From assembly GCA_030789695.1 (NCBI GenBank), contig CM061139.1:101292037-101356036 (forward strand): a stretch of DNA of 64,000 nt, given 5' to 3'. The notes under the pieces were generated by a model, which saw only the letters and a program-made list of their open reading frames with translations, was not told where the DNA came from and ran no database searches. Shown here piece by piece: positions 1 through 12,478 of this stretch (positions are counted from its first letter, which is position 1; each line of letters begins with the position of its first letter). The stretch is from Scilla litardierei (Eukaryota; Streptophyta; Magnoliopsida; Asparagales; Asparagaceae). Both the position numbers and the translations under genes were made by a program.

Positions 1-190
1 CTAGTCGGTCTAATAAGGATTTCTAACCGACTAGTTTGACAACTAGTCGGTCGGTGAACCTTCTTGGACCGACTAATTGGTCAACAGTGAAGAGGCTGAA
101 TTGAGCAAGGAGATCTAGTCGGTTTAAGAAGGATTACTGACCGACTAGATGACAATCTAGTCGGTTGGTTCTTCTTCTTGAACCAACTAA
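1..190. repeat. Inverted-repeat array of CTAGTCGGT / ACCGACTAG arms
   Basis: At least four pairs of CTAGTCGGT and ACCGACTAG (with CTAA-ended variants) alternate here, each able to form a stem of about 8-10 bp. The same modules occur in the Copia B LTRs and before its third ORF. Palindromic repeats in the upstream LTR are a known trait of Sireviruses; the particular arm sequence is what is seen here. Confidence 0.85.
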
Positions 191-589
191 GATACACCAG
201 AAGTCGCAAAATGAAGCGTGAAGCTTCGGGAAAGTTTGTATGGGCTTCTAAGATAATCCTAGCTCTAAGATATGAGTGTTATGAAGATTATCATGTAAGA
301 CCTACTCAAGGCTTAAACATTCTACGAAAAGAAGCTAGAAGACTATAAATATAAACTAGACGAACCGTCTTCAAAGCTTCAATCCGAATATCTTGACTTC
401 AATAATGCTCCTAGAGCTTCAAAGAAGCTTCAGGCACACGATCATGTGCTTTGAGAAGTTTTGAGACATCGCTTTTGATATACGTAGAATTTTGGCGACG
501 ATCTCCATAACTGCGCTCACAAAGAGTTAGTTCACGATATTTATGTTTGTTCATCATCACAACCAAATCCGGGGAATCAATACTCAACA
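1..589 (-). mobile_element. Partial LTR of a Sirevirus-like copia (Copia B family), reversed
   Basis: This is the reverse complement of the first part of the Copia B LTR at 10716-12451, including the terminal TGTTGAGTATTGG motif, which ends at 589. The rest of the LTR lies left of the window. The bases right of 589 are not a polypurine tract, so this is the 5' LTR of a minus-strand element or a solo LTR. It carries the same arrays of CTAGTCGGT / ACCGACTAG arms as Copia B (about 1-190). It is inserted six bases inside the end of LARD1. An ATG-started 61-codon frame inside it has no support as a gene. Confidence 0.85.
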
Positions 590-3083
590 GTTTCATCCTA
601 CACTCCTTAAAATAATTCCGTCATCGGAATTAAAAGATCGATCATTGCCTAAGCAATTTAAACAATCGAAAGGAAGGCTTGATGAACGATTACGATATAA
701 GAAAATAAGTTGTTAATAGCATGAAATATAATGTGATATCATAACATCAATAAAAAAATAGATGTTATGTTTGAATGCAAACTATTGACATCACCATAGT
801 TTCTGTAATTAGTCCTGAGACCCGTATCGTCATAATAATTAACGTGACTTTTCTAGTAGCCAAAAGTTAATATGAGCTAATGGCGTTGCATGAAAATGAT
901 AGTTATTATGATGACGACATCTGTTCGAACTTGGAACTTGAGGTGATAAGCAGTAGCAAGCTTTATAAACCACATCAAAAGGTAGATCATACTGGGTCTA
1001 GCCAATGATGTCATTCATAACATAGCATACAAAGGGGGCATCTACGAATCCATATGCTTTCGTGCTTTTACTCATCACCCTCCAAGCACCCAAATGACAT
1101 TAATTTCCATAATGCCCAACCACAGGCTAACGCCCAAAACAACTCCCAAAGGTAAGTACAAGGCCAACACTCAAGGGCGGTACTTATTGCCAGCATTTCT
1201 ACCATCAATCTCCATAATATCCCACAATAAGCCAACACCCACGCCCTCATCCAGAGCCAAGCACAAGGCCTACATCCAACTTCAACACCCAAGGCCAATA
1301 TCATGCCAATAATCATCACCATCACTCCTTCCGTAGACCAATACTTGACATTCACAACACCCAACATCACCCCAAAAGTAAACAAACAAAAACTCACTTT
1401 CCAGCAAACCCAAAGGAGTAGACGCAAGCAAAAGCCCAAACGGGACATCAATATGGGCGAGACCCAAGGCAAGGAGCCCAAAAGAAGTCCAAGAATCACA
1501 ACTTCCCAAGATCTCAGCCATACGGCAACAGCGAGGGTGGTGGCGATGGTTGTCGCTAAGCCCAACAATCCCTAAAATTGTCGATGGGCCATCGACGGCT
1601 GTCGATCCATGTCGGCTGCGACTGCTCGACGTGGCGGGTGTCACCGGAATGGGATGGGGGTGGTGGAGCTTCGGATGAGGCCGGAGGAGCTCGAGGCGAG
1701 ATGGGTTGGTCTCGCAGGAAGGGAGGCAGGGTGAGGGAGTGGGCGTCGATACGGCGTAGGGAAAGCTACGGGATTGCTTGGTGAGGAAGAGAGGAGGGGT
1801 TTAAAAAGGGGACGCTGAAAGTCGTCGATAGGGTAGGCTAGGTTAGGTAGGACCGGGGCTCGAGGAGAGGATGATGACAAAAGGCAATAAAGAGGGGAAA
1901 GACAGTGGGCGGAAAAGATTCAACCACTAGAAAATCAGGTACAGAATAGATAAAAGAAGACTGCAAGTTCAAGAAAGATGAAGAAGAAGTAGTTGCTCAT
2001 GCTTGCACGTCTCCGTTTGGTTTGTCTCAAACCATCCTCGATGCTTGACATGCTTCTGAGCATCCTTTGAAGACGTCATTGAAGAGAACTACTACGAATG
2101 TGTCCAGACACTCGTAGAATACCTGTATGCACATGGTGTGTTGACCATACCAATGACATCGTCAAGTATTCGTAGCAGTCATTAAAATGTTGTCTTTGAA
2201 CTGGTACTATCTTCTCCTCCAACTTGGCTTGATCCTTCAATATAACCAGTGCGAGGAAGACGACGTTCGCTCTTCACAATCACCTCATCCAACGATCATT
2301 AGTTAATATTCTTGCACCAAGATCCATTCTTCTAGAAGCATTCCAAGTTTAGGTCGTATCCATTCTTTTCGCAACAAATCATCCATCCGAGACTAAAGCT
2401 TAGATGGTGCTGTGCGTAAAGTGGCTTCGATACTGGTTGAGTGTCTGACACCAGATCAAATAAAAACTCGAGGACGTGATCCATAATAATCCTAGGATAT
2501 CATTCAGAAATACGTCCATGAGTTCTCGAATCACTTCAGGTTTCTCTTGGCTCAACTTCTATCACAGTTGTCAATGCCTCTGTAAGTCTGGTCTGATCTC
2601 CACTAGCTCTTATTGATCTGCTTCCGTTGTCGAACTCGAACTTCCAGTGATCAAAAATTCGAACTATACCCTCCTTAAAATAGATGTAGCTAGAGTTCAA
2701 GCGAACTAAAAATAGAAAGATTCTAAGAAGGTCAATTGAAAGGTCATCAAGCTAAAGGAAGGGTGACGATGTTGAAGTGAAAGAATGGTTCAACTTATCG
2801 AATATCCCTTGGATTGTCAACGAAGGAGGTTACAATGGAAGGTATAACCAAGAATGGAACACGAGTTCCTAAACAAGGGTTAAGAGTTCAAAGGAAGTGA
2901 TGAGGATCAAAAAGGATCAAGGAAGCTGGGTAATAAGAACACTTCACCCGTATATCTAAACAGGCGAACACTCGAGACATCATATACTCGAGAGTTCGAT
3001 TTGAGTATTTCATATTGTACACCTTGATCTTGCTATATTGTTCACGAGGTAGTTAGTGCGGACCTGCGTGGGCCACCAAAACC
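590..3083 (-). mobile_element. LARD1 internal region, non-coding
   Basis: This is the interior of a long-LTR element read on the minus strand. Next to its left LTR (only about 590-595 remains before the copia insertion) is TCCTACACTCC, whose complement is a purine-rich tract right before an LTR start. At the right end, 3061-3083 read on the minus strand gives TTTTGGTGGCCCA directly after the 5' LTR, a candidate primer binding site. LARD2 has matching signals. No gag or pol homology was found. Frames at 1068-1644 translate to low-complexity hydrophobic peptides and look spurious. A GC-rich stretch at about 1560-1890 stands out from the AT-rich remainder and may be a remnant of something else. 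Confidence 0.6.
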
Positions 3084-6000
3084 TGTAACGACCTGCTCCC
3101 GGGGCCCGTTACTTATTTGATTTATTTCGCAGGTCTGCAGGTTACTAATGAAAATAAAATAGCCACGATGCAGAGATGTATAAAAATACTCAAATAGTGT
3201 CCAATTATTACTGTACAATACACTCCCACAAATATACTTAAAAGAAAGGAAGTACATAAGTGAAAATAAAGCTGAAAGCTGCGGTCTCATGGTCGAACTC
3301 TGGTTCTGCAACTCATGAACATCTACATCAATATGTACGTCATCTGCGGTGCCACGAAAATGGAACCGTTGGTTAATCACAACAATTCTAAAGATAGAAA
3401 AGAAGCAGTGTACAAATATGACAAAAGGTAACTACGTACAAGCAACTTGGGTGAAAAGTAAAATACTGAGCAACAACTGTACAGAACTGAGTAGTAAAGG
3501 TAGACCAAACCGAAAGGAAAGAAAACTGTACTGTGGTAGTGCAAGTGTAAAGCAGGCTAAGCAGGTGAAACGTGCTACCACTGTAGCTACAAGTACAACA
3601 AGTAAAGTACTTGACTGCATAGGCGTAGTAGGTAAAGTGCATATGCTACAAAGAAGTGATCGTGCAAGCTACACTAGAACTACGTGACTTAAGTCAGAGA
3701 GTACAATATGTGACCATTGAGTTCATCTCTTGCCTGGGTGCGCTTACCCAGACAAATGCCAAAAACACAGACAGCTAGATGGGATGCTGACATGCAACAT
3801 ATTATATTTGCCGAAACACAGGCAGCTAGACCAGATGCCGAAAAACCAAGACAACTAGACATGTAAATGAAATCCAGTCACTGCCGCACTCTCTCAAACT
3901 ATGAGTTACCCCAGAAACCTCAGTGAAGTGTCAAGTGTTATACGGGATGTTCCACAAGATGTTCCATACGGTGTATCACATGATGCTAGTCAAACCAAGA
4001 CAACTGGTTGACTTATTGAAAACCAGAAAGTAGTAACTCATTCCAAAGCAGATTGTGCCAAAGCAAACTGAGGATAAAAACAAGTCCAACATTCGGGGTG
4101 TCGATTCCATGCTTCAAACATGTAGTAGTGTTGTTTAGCACACAATTTACCCAAGTTGATGGTTGTGTGCTACAACCACCAAAGTTGAAAGTTGGTAAAT
4201 TAATCTGTAGTTGATTACTTTCCTATTAGATTAGGTCTCTAGTTTGGTTCAAGGCGAAAAGTCGTTCTGAGGCTATAAGTACTGTTCTTAAGTTCGTACA
4301 AGTACACTAGCTGTTTTTCTAATTTTAGAATTAGTCGTGACTTACTAATTTTGAGGTTGTCGTAGCAAGCTGGGACTAGATCTATGGCTTTCGCTGAAGA
4401 TGGTGCAGAAGAATTGGTACCTGTAACACAAAAGAAATTGGTTAAAGAACACGACATTTCCTATCTAAATAATTTATCATTTTGATTTTTAAAACTGAAT
4501 GAAACGGTGTCGCTAAATTTTTATATAGGCTAGATATGAAGAAAATAATTTTACTGCAAGAGAAAATATTTTTCAGAAGCTTCTGATATTTTTTGTAATT
4601 TTTAAAAGCTCAAAATAGGTTTAAAAACTAATTTTAATTAAGTAACGTAATTATTCAATATTTTCTCGGAATACATATCAGAATGGTTCAAGTGAGCTGT
4701 CAAAACGACCGTCTCGAAGAGTGCTACAACATATATTTTTATCACGTATCAGTTTACGTGAAAATAAGAAGTTACAGATTTTTAAAAGAAATTTACGTAT
4801 TTAAGTTTTAAGGTTAAAATTCATTGTGGAAAAATTAAGTGTCTGATTGAGATGAGACCAGTGCCATTGGATCCAGAATATCATTTCTGATTTTCTGGAA
4901 CTGGCCTCGTATTTTTCCGACCCTTATTTTATTTTTTATGAATTTTACATCAGAAAACATATATATTAATACGAAATACTTACGAAAATACGTTATACGC
5001 GTATTTTCTTATAAAAATACGTTTTATATAAAAACCCTTACTGTTCTCCTCTTTGTACGCTGCATGGGCGGGGGGCTGTGCATATGGTCGGATGGCGGCG
5101 GAGTGCGGGCAGGCGATGGCGGTGGGGCGAGGTCGTCGTCGGCGGATAACGGCGGCAAGCAGCGGCGAGGAAGGCTGCTGGGAGCGTGATGCGGCTATCG
5201 TTGCGCGGGGGCGTTTTTCGGGGAGGGGAGGAGCCTTCGGCGATGGCGGCGAGTTCAGTGACGTGGGGTGCTCGAACGCGTTGCAGCGTCGTCGTCGGAG
5301 GGCGGTGCTGCTGCGGGGTCGAAGAGGAGCTCGCGGCGGCGGTGAGCTCTCGTGGCAATGGCGAGCCTCTTAATGGTGGTGTGGCGTGCTACATGGAGCC
5401 GTCGACGGTGGTGGGTGCTCGGTAAGTAGCAACAGCAGCGGGGCTTCGGTGGGGGCTCGTGTGTCACAGTGGAGAGGGCAACGTGGGTGACGTCGTGACG
5501 GTGGCGTTGCTCGAAGGAGGCCTTCGGGAGCAGATCCGGCATCAACGAGGCGGAGGAGGCACTCGGAGCGGCATGGGTTGCTTCGAGCGTGGTTGAGGGC
5601 TGTGAACGGCTTCGGTGGAGGGGATGGGCTCTTGTCGGAGGCAGGCTCGGAGTGTGGACGGTGGCGATGGGTGCTGGAGGGGTTGGGATGAGTGAGAGCG
5701 GAGGGTAATGGGTTCAGGGCTTTCGAACTGAGAGAGAGAGAGAGGGAGAACGAGAGAGAGATGAGAGGGAGAGAGCAGTGTGCGTGAGTGGGTTTGCCTT
5801 GGGGAAGAGAGAAAACATGGGAGGGTTTGGGTTCGAGTTGAGCTCGTATGAAGAAGAGGCCTGGGTTAATATTGAGAAGATGAGGGGAAGAGCTTAGCAT
5901 GGTTTAAATAGAGTTAGGATTAATTATAATAATATATTAGTTATTAATGGGGGTTAGTAATGGTTAGTAGTTAGGAGGGGGAGACCAAGCGTAGAAGTGC

Positions 6001-6606
6001 TTAACACATGGGCTGCTACGATGGGTTAGGTAGGGGTAAAACGTAACTAAGATTCGTTAATTAGTAATTAACCAAGGTAATTAAAACGTAATTAGATGTT
6101 GAACATTACGATTTTCCCCTGAGATTAAACGTGTCCGAAAAATTACGAAAACCATAGCCACGGGTTCGTATCGTCGCGATGATCGCGAATACGAGATCCG
6201 TTTTAGGGTTTGAGCTACGGAGGCCAAAACTTTTAGGAAGCGGGTTTGCGGGTTCTAGGTAAATTTGATATCAGAAAATTACGAAATTAATATGGAAAGC
6301 CCTAAATGATCATAGGATGATACTGTAGAAGTTTGAAAACATTTGAATGATGTTTATATAGAAAATTAATTCATTAAGCCAAAACGGTAATAATTGAAAA
6401 TGAATTTTTTATCAAAATTGTTTAGAGGTATTTGATGAAACCCGAACTTACTAAAATACACTATAACTAGTTTGATACTTCAAAATATTTTTACAAGAAA
6501 TTTTGAAATCACTTAAAACTCATGATCAACCACTATAAAGTACTTTTTAAAAATAAAAATACGTTAAATACGTAATCAAATGTATTGAAAAATACAGGTC
6601 GTTACA
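3084..6606 (-). mobile_element. LARD1 5' LTR (right LTR of a minus-strand element)
   Basis: The block begins TGTAACGACC and ends GGTCGTTACA, so its ends are inverted repeats with TG/CA termini. It is 3523 bp. The conserved GACCTG.GTGGGCCACCA context precedes it, as it precedes the LARD2 right LTR. A TATTTAAA box read on the minus strand near 5903-5911 would start transcription into a GC-rich leader (about 5040-5720), which creates many overlapping frames with no recognisable protein. A GA-rich microsatellite lies at about 5730-5775. The left LTR is mostly outside the window, so no TSD can be checked; AAGGG follows at 6607-6611. Confidence 0.65.
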
Positions 6607-7022
6607 AAGGGCCCGGCCCCGGCCCGTTTGGAACGTGGAACGGTGATTTGACCGTTTCAATACTCCTCAAGGGTGGTTTTGGTCTTTTCCAGTTAAAAGG
6701 CAAAAAAAACCACACTAACGGTCGTAAACGGTCATTTTGGGGTGTCTTTTTTGGTCTTTTTAAGTCCCAAGTATTCCTATAGATACTTCCATCCCCGCAT
6801 TTTCAACACCTCACTCATACACTCCACTCTCAATTATTTAAAAAATTCTGAATACCTGGTTCAAGCTCTCAACTTGCTAGCAATTAGCAGCTAGCAATTA
6901 AGAAACCTAAGCTCCATCTACTCTCAATCTTCATGCGCTCTCAAGTTCCGTCTACTCTATACTCTAATCGCAACCCTACAACCAGGTTCATGTTAGTTTA
7001 ATTTTGTTTATAAATTAGCATA

Positions 7023-7591
7023 ATGGCCGGACTGTCCGACCATATGAATGAATTTTAATGACACTGCAAACTATGTCTATTTTATGAATATGCTCCGTAA
7101 CACAATAGAAACACCAGACTTTACGAATTTTTCACAATCTGAAACACACGATTATATCGATATTAATAATCCTAGCCTAGTCTTATTGGGTACTAATACA
7201 CTTGCTTCTACTGCACACACTTCTACTCCCGCACAAGCTTCTACTCATAATGCACACACTTCTACACAACCCAAATCGCAAAAAAATCTGAGGTTTAGAA
7301 GCACTTTATCCATAAAAATGTCATGGAAAAACTGGCGAGCGGACAGTTTGTAAAATATGCACATTAGATTTTAATTGCAGACATGTCGAAGGCATAACAC
7401 ATCTTAAGAGAGACAAAGAATGTCACAAGAAAATATATGCACGACGGATTACTATGAACTTATCTTCTTCTTCTACCACTCCTACCAATTTCTCATATTC
7501 AGTTGATACAATGAGGAAAGAGATATCTAGAGTTGTTTTATGCCAAGAATTACCATTTAGCTATGTAAAAAGCCTTGAGTTAGAGAGATTC
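7023..7591 (+). pseudogene. hAT transposase, N-terminal fragment with BED-like finger
   Basis: An ATG at 7023 opens a short frame that shifts near 7048. The main readable frame then runs to 7353, with a Ser/Thr/Ala/Gln-rich N-terminus. After another frameshift, about 7340-7430 encodes a BED-type zinc finger (KICTLDFNCRHVEGITHLKR, then an H/C pair in DKECHKK). It continues through a segment ending SYVKSLELERF and is cut by Copia A at 7591; the next residues resume at 35778. BED-finger hAT transposases (Ac/RICESLEEPER group) bind the transposon ends in the nucleus. Frameshifts, an in-frame stop after the insertion point and the missing catalytic core make it non-functional. Confidence 0.75.
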
Positions 7592-7710
7592 TGTTGTGAA
7601 TCGGTCCATTGGGCCCATTGGGTATCCACTCATCATAGAATGCTATATATATGAGGGCAGGGGGCTCCTAACCTCTACACCTTGTACCCTAAGCTTTTCC
7701 CTTTATAACA
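7592..7710 (+). repeat. Copia A 5' LTR
   Basis: This 119-bp LTR contains a TATA box (GCTATATATATGAG near 7642-7655). It differs from the 111-bp 3' LTR mainly by a duplicated CCATTGGGC block and scattered substitutions. Confidence 0.9.
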
Positions 7711-7725
7711 CGTTATCAGCACGAT
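7711..7725 (+). promoter_or_regulatory. Copia A primer binding site
   Basis: The sequence directly after the LTR reads CGTTATCAGCACGATTT. A TATCAGCACG-type site right after the LTR is seen in several short-LTR plant copia elements and would prime minus-strand DNA from a tRNA. Assignment is by position and similarity only. Confidence 0.55.
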
Positions 7726-8815
7726 TTGCTCGAAGGAAAAAGATGACGGCTCCCAAGGAGGAGTTCATCCCAACGTCAGTTTTAAGAAGATCTTATTCTT
7801 CTCAATGGTAAGCATAAAGGGCATCCTTCATCGACCGTCGTCTAGATTCCATAGCCGAATCTAGAAGCTAAATCCTCAATTTTTTAAGATCTAGACTTGC
7901 TTTTCCCGTAGTCTGCATGTTTTAGATGACGTAGTTCATGAACACGGTAAAAAACGAATTTTTTTAGATCTGCATGTCTAAAAATATTAAAAAATTGGGT
8001 TTTTATGATCCATGGTCGCACCCTGAAGTCACGACGGTCGTGCCTTCGTGCATGGCCTGCTGTGCCCTTAGGGCGTGGCGGCGCTCGCCGTGGCCCCCCT
8101 AGGGTTTTTCGAAACCCTAGCCCTTAACGGGCTATTTGGGGGAGGCCCATTAACTCTTTCTTGGTTGTTTTTTTGGCCATAAAGCCCGAAAATTAGCCTA
8201 TTTTTTCACAAAAATTTCTTTTTAAATATTTGGGCCTCTAAAGCGCACTAATTAAAGAAATATTTAATTGTGATAGAGTTGGGCTGAAAAATAAATAAAG
8301 ATACAAAATGGATCATAATTACATGTTTTAAATTCTATTGTTAGAAATTTGAGCACACACTTCACTTGTTAGATTATTTTTAAATCTATGCCTGTGATGT
8401 CATATATCTGCGTGGTTGTATATGTATATAATATCTGCGTGGAGGTGCTATTAGACTATGTTTTTAGGGATCTGCTAGGTTTTCGCCACTTTTCCCTTTT
8501 TCTGCAATTTTTTTCTTTTGAGAGAACTTGTATGTGAGGTTATAAATGTAATAGTCAAAGCTGAAGGACCACCCCAATGAGATGAAGGCGCTAGCATAAA
8601 GAGAAAGAGGCTTTTCTTAAATTTCCTAAGTTGTCTTTATTTATGCACTTTTTTTATTTATGGGATGTATCTTCGGACTTTTTCTTTTTCTTTTAAGTGC
8701 TTGGCTGGCTGATCCCCATAGTTCTAAATTAATTCTTTGTTTATATTAAATGCACAGATGTTTAACTTTAATAGTCAAATAATTCATGTTATTTTTATGT
8801 TGCTAGATTGCACAG
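7726..8815 (+). other. Copia A untranslated leader
   Basis: About 1.1 kb between the primer binding site and gag has no supported gene. It holds a GC-rich patch (about 8000-8150) followed by AT-rich sequence. A long leader is compatible with an element of this kind. Confidence 0.6.
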
Positions 8816-9838
8816 ATGGCCAGACTTACTAATGTTGATTTCTCGGTCCTGAAGGCCGATGGGTTGAACTACTTGGGTTGGCAGCTGGAGCTGAAGTTTC
8901 ACCTGCGCTCTCATGGGTTCAATCTAACATCCACAGCAAAGGTAACCATTAGTACTGCCACAGCTGAAAAGGATGCTTCTAAAGAAGCCCCTACTGTAGA
9001 AGAAGTTTTCGATATACTTAAGGCGAAAGCCATTATTTATATCAGGAAACACTTAGACTCGACCCTGAAGGACGAGTATCTTACTATATAGGATCTCTAT
9101 GAGCTGTGGACCGCACTTGAGGAGAGGTACAGACATCAAAGGGATGTAATACTCCCTCTTGCACAGTACGCGTGGACTCACCTCCGTTTACAGGATTACA
9201 AATCCGTAGCGGAGTATAACTCAACATTATTCCGAATCACCTCACGTCTGAAGTTGTGTGGTGACAATGTGCCTGAGAGGATGTTGCTAGAGAAGACGTT
9301 TACGTCTTTTCATGAGAAGGACATGATCCTCATGCAACAGTACCGTGAATGAAAGTTCACAAAATACACCGATCTGCTCTCATGCCTACTAATAGCTAAA
9401 CAGAACAGAGAGTTGTTGATTGCCACTCACAATCTATGCCCTCCTGGCTCCGCTCCACTTCCACCTCCTGCCAAGGCACATTTCCAGTCTTTCCAGAAGA
9501 AGAAGATGGATAAGAAGGCAAAGTTCCAGAAATGAAAAGAACTGAAGCAGCGGAAAAAGGCTACTCCTTAGGCTCCTCCCCAGAACCATAAGTTCGTGGC
9601 AAAGAAGCAATAGTGGACACCTAATAAAGGTGGTCCTCCTAAGAAAGACTGGGAGGATAAATGCTCTAGATGCAGAATGACTGGCCATTGGTCCAGAAAC
9701 TATCGCACATCCAGACACATACATGACCTCTACCAGGCAAGTCTCAAGCCTCATGCTGAGACAAACTTGATAGATGGAGCAGCGTTACCAGCTACTGCAT
9801 GGAATCCAGAAGATTTCATGAATGACAACACTTTGTAG
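8816..9838 (+). pseudogene. Copia A gag
   Basis: The frame opens with MARLTNVDFSVLKADGLNYL and continues in the same register through several internal stops (9089, about 9350, 9534 and others) to TAG at 9836. The N-terminal half has the Gag pattern NYLGW..ELKFHL, and a Lys/Gln-rich linker follows. Near 9660-9710 is a zinc knuckle CSRCRMTGHWSRNYR in which the last Cys of CX2CX4HX4C has become Tyr. Gag would form the cytoplasmic virus-like particle. Clearly inactive. Confidence 0.9.
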
Positions 9839-9985
9839 TCATGGACCATCTGTATCTACTTTCTAGCACTGTATCTTATTTTATGTCTTTCTATTCCATG
9901 TTAGCTACTTTTTTTGTCAGCTTTTAAATATTAATGAAAGTATTCTCTTTTCATAGTATTTATTGAATTCTTTTTATTTTTAGAT

Positions 9986-10715
9986 ATGGAATCTATATGC
10001 CTAGTGGACAGTGCGTCAACGCACTCTATTTTTCAGTGTATAGACTACTTTACGAGCATTGGTAGTTACTCGGGTCCATTGAGAACAATCTCAGGACCAG
10101 CTAACATAATAGAAGGATCAGGGGACGCAATCATTTTGCTTCCTAATAACACACACATTAAACTTAGATATGCGCTATACTCACCTAAATCGATCCGAAA
10201 TCTTCTAAGTTTTAAAGATATTCGTTTAAACGAGTATCACTTAGAGACGATCGAGGATAATAAAGAAGAATACTTGCACGTAACGTCTCTTACAAATGGT
10301 ATAAAAACCATTGTGGAACTTATCGTGGGACTCCCCACGGGTCTCTACCAGACAAGTATTCACTCTCCAGAAGTATACATGACGGAGCACCTGCAGTGCC
10401 CTCAAATACCAGAATTCCAACTCTGGCATAGTAGACTGTGACACCCTGGATTTGTTATGATATACCACATCATAAATAGCTCAAGGGGTATAAATTTGAA
10501 GAACTTGAAGATTCTTCAAAAAGGTAATTTTCCATGTCCATCCTGTTACAAGGGTAAACTAATAACGAAACCTTCTCCACTTAAAGTTGACTTGGAGTCT
10601 CCTAGCTTTCTGGAGAGAATCCATGTGGACATTTGTGGGCCTATAGACCCATTAAATGGTCCCTTCAGGTACTTTATGGTCCTGATAGATGCATATACTA
10701 AGTGGTCACATGTGT
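9986..10715 (+). pseudogene. Copia A pol, part 1: protease and start of integrase
   Basis: After MESIC, the aspartic protease motif LVDSASTHSIF is visible (usual form DSGSTH). A GAG-pre-integrase segment QLWHSRL.HPG follows, with one stop at 10439 inside it, then a CPSCYKGK zinc-binding pair and the start of the integrase core with HVDICGPI, which holds the first catalytic Asp. Copia B interrupts the integrase at 10715; the frame resumes at 32575. Confidence 0.9.
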
Positions 10716-12451
10716 TGTTGAGTATTGGACTCCCCGGATTTGGTTTTGGATGATGAACAAACATAAATATCGTGAACTAATTCTTTATGAGCGCAGTTAT
10801 GGAGATCGTCGCCAAATTTCTATGAACATCTAAAGCGACGTCTCAAGACGTCTCAAAGCGCGTGAGCGTGTGCCTAAAGCTTCGTTGAAGCTCAAGGACC
10901 ATTATTGAAGTCATGAAGATTCGATTGAAGCTTTTGAAGACGGTTCATCAAGTTCTATTTATTGTCTTCTAGCTTCATTTCGTAGAAGGTTAAGCCTTGA
11001 GTAGGTCTTACGTTTTTATCTTCATAACGCTCATATCTTAGAGCTAGGATCTTAGTAGAAGTCCATACGAACTTTCCCGAAGCTTCACGCTTCGATTCGT
11101 GACTTCTTGTGCATGTTAGTTGGTTCAAGAAGAAGAACCAACCGACTAGATGGTGATCTAGTCGGTCGACAAAGCTTCTTGAACCGACTAGTTTGCCTCC
11201 TTCAATTCTAGCTCACTTACTGTTTACAGTTAGTCGGTCAAAGACGGTTCACCGACCGACTAGTTGTGAAACTAGTCGGTTAGGAATCCTTCTTGGACCG
11301 ACTAGTTAAGCTTCTACTGTACAACCAAAGTTACTGTTTATCGTTAGTCGGTATATGTACATTTGGCGACCGACTAGTTGATGAACTAGTCGGTCAACAT
11401 TTGTTCTTAGACAGACTAATTCAAATTCTATTCAGACTAGTATATTTCTTCTGTTAGTCGGTCTATGAACACTCACCGACCGACTAGTTGTGAAACTAGT
11501 CAGTTGACAAGTCTTCTTGGACCGACTAGTTCTTTAAGTCTGAATTTCTCTATTTGACTGTTCACCTCTTAGTCGGTTCATGTTGAATCACCGATCGACT
11601 AGTTGATGAACTAGTCGGTCAGTGATCCTTCTTAGACCGACTAGTTTGCTTCAGAATAGAGCCGTTGGAGCATTAAATGCCACGATTTTTTGCTCTCACT
11701 TTTCTCTATCCTATATATACTTGGAGTGCTGCATTCATTGCACTCAAGGCTGATTATTACTGATATTTAGAGATCAAAAGAGAAGCATTAAAATCTCATT
11801 CAAAGCTCATTGATTTCATTCTTGAATCTCTCCCTCACCCTTATTTCAAAAGAGAGATTCATTGATTGTGAGCCTTCCAAGCCAAGAGCTTGATCCAAGG
11901 TCACCAACATCCACCTAGGACTCCATTACTGGTCAATATCTTGGAGCTAGGGTTTGGTGCCTTCATCTTCCCTAAAATCCATCTTTGCCCTAATTCGTAA
12001 GTATACTCAAGGCATAGGATTTTGTCGGTAAGAATTTCGTATTTCATTACTTTCATATTGTAAGTGTTTTACTCTCGGTTATGAGAGTTTGTTAGTGATC
12101 CCAGGTTGTGGGAGTCACAATTTCATTTGTGTATGATTTGACTTTGTAGAGGTTTTCTACAAGTATTTCATAGTGCAAATTTGAGTTAGAAGTTTTTAAC
12201 TCAAGTATCTGGAGGGGATCCGGGTGGTTGGGACGTAGGATCACCGGGAATAAGTCGGGGAGACTTGGGTGGATCCGAACCCGTTAAATTGCTTGTTTGC
12301 GATTGTTTTCTTTGTTGTCTACATTTACATTTCCGCATTTCCGCATTGATTGGTAGAGTTTGCAAGGTAATTAGGAATTATCTTCTTAATTATTTTAAAG
12401 TACTATTCAGCCCCCTCTAGTACTTGTGCAGTAGCTTCGTAGGGCATTACA
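10716..12451 (+). repeat. Copia B 5' LTR
   Basis: This 1736-bp LTR has a TATA box at about 11709-11719 (CCTATATATACTTGG). Upstream of it, about 11115-11650 is packed with inverted repeats. It is nearly identical to the 3' LTR; the main difference is a block of about 23 bp after TTATGGA (near 10805) absent from the 3' copy, bounded by short direct repeats. High LTR similarity suggests a fairly recent insertion. Confidence 0.93.
11115..11650. repeat. Palindromic array in U3 of the Copia B LTR
   Basis: Modules of four arms (TTAGTCGGT, ACCGACTAG, CTAGTCGGT, ACCGACTAR) repeat with a period of about 115 bp, with starts near 11230, 11344, 11454 and 11569 and a variant before them. The two inner arms (ACCGACTAGT and ACTAGTCGGT) are separated by only about 6 nt and would form a perfect 10-bp hairpin. 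The array lies just upstream of the TATA box. Confidence 0.9.
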
Positions 12452-12453
12452 TT

Positions 12454-12465
12454 TGGTATCAGAGC
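12454..12465 (+). promoter_or_regulatory. Copia B primer binding site
   Basis: TGGTATCAGAGC starts two bases after the 5' LTR. This is the standard plant copia site complementary to the 3' end of initiator-Met tRNA. Confidence 0.92.
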
Positions 12466-12478
12466 CAAGTACCTAGCT

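Noticed and set aside
1068..1644. Overlapping minus-strand frames of 166 and 120 codons in LARD1
   Set aside because: They are low-complexity hydrophobic translations of a CCAA/CACCC-rich stretch, overlap each other in different frames and show no domain.
5038..5900. Several long frames in the LARD1 LTR
   Set aside because: Same GC-rich effect on both strands with simple GA repeats; nothing resembles a known protein.
7020..7045. Palindrome GTCGGACAGTCCGGCC-like near the hAT start codon, reminiscent of Sirevirus palindromes
   Set aside because: Single occurrence, in hAT sequence and overlapping its likely start codon; no array.
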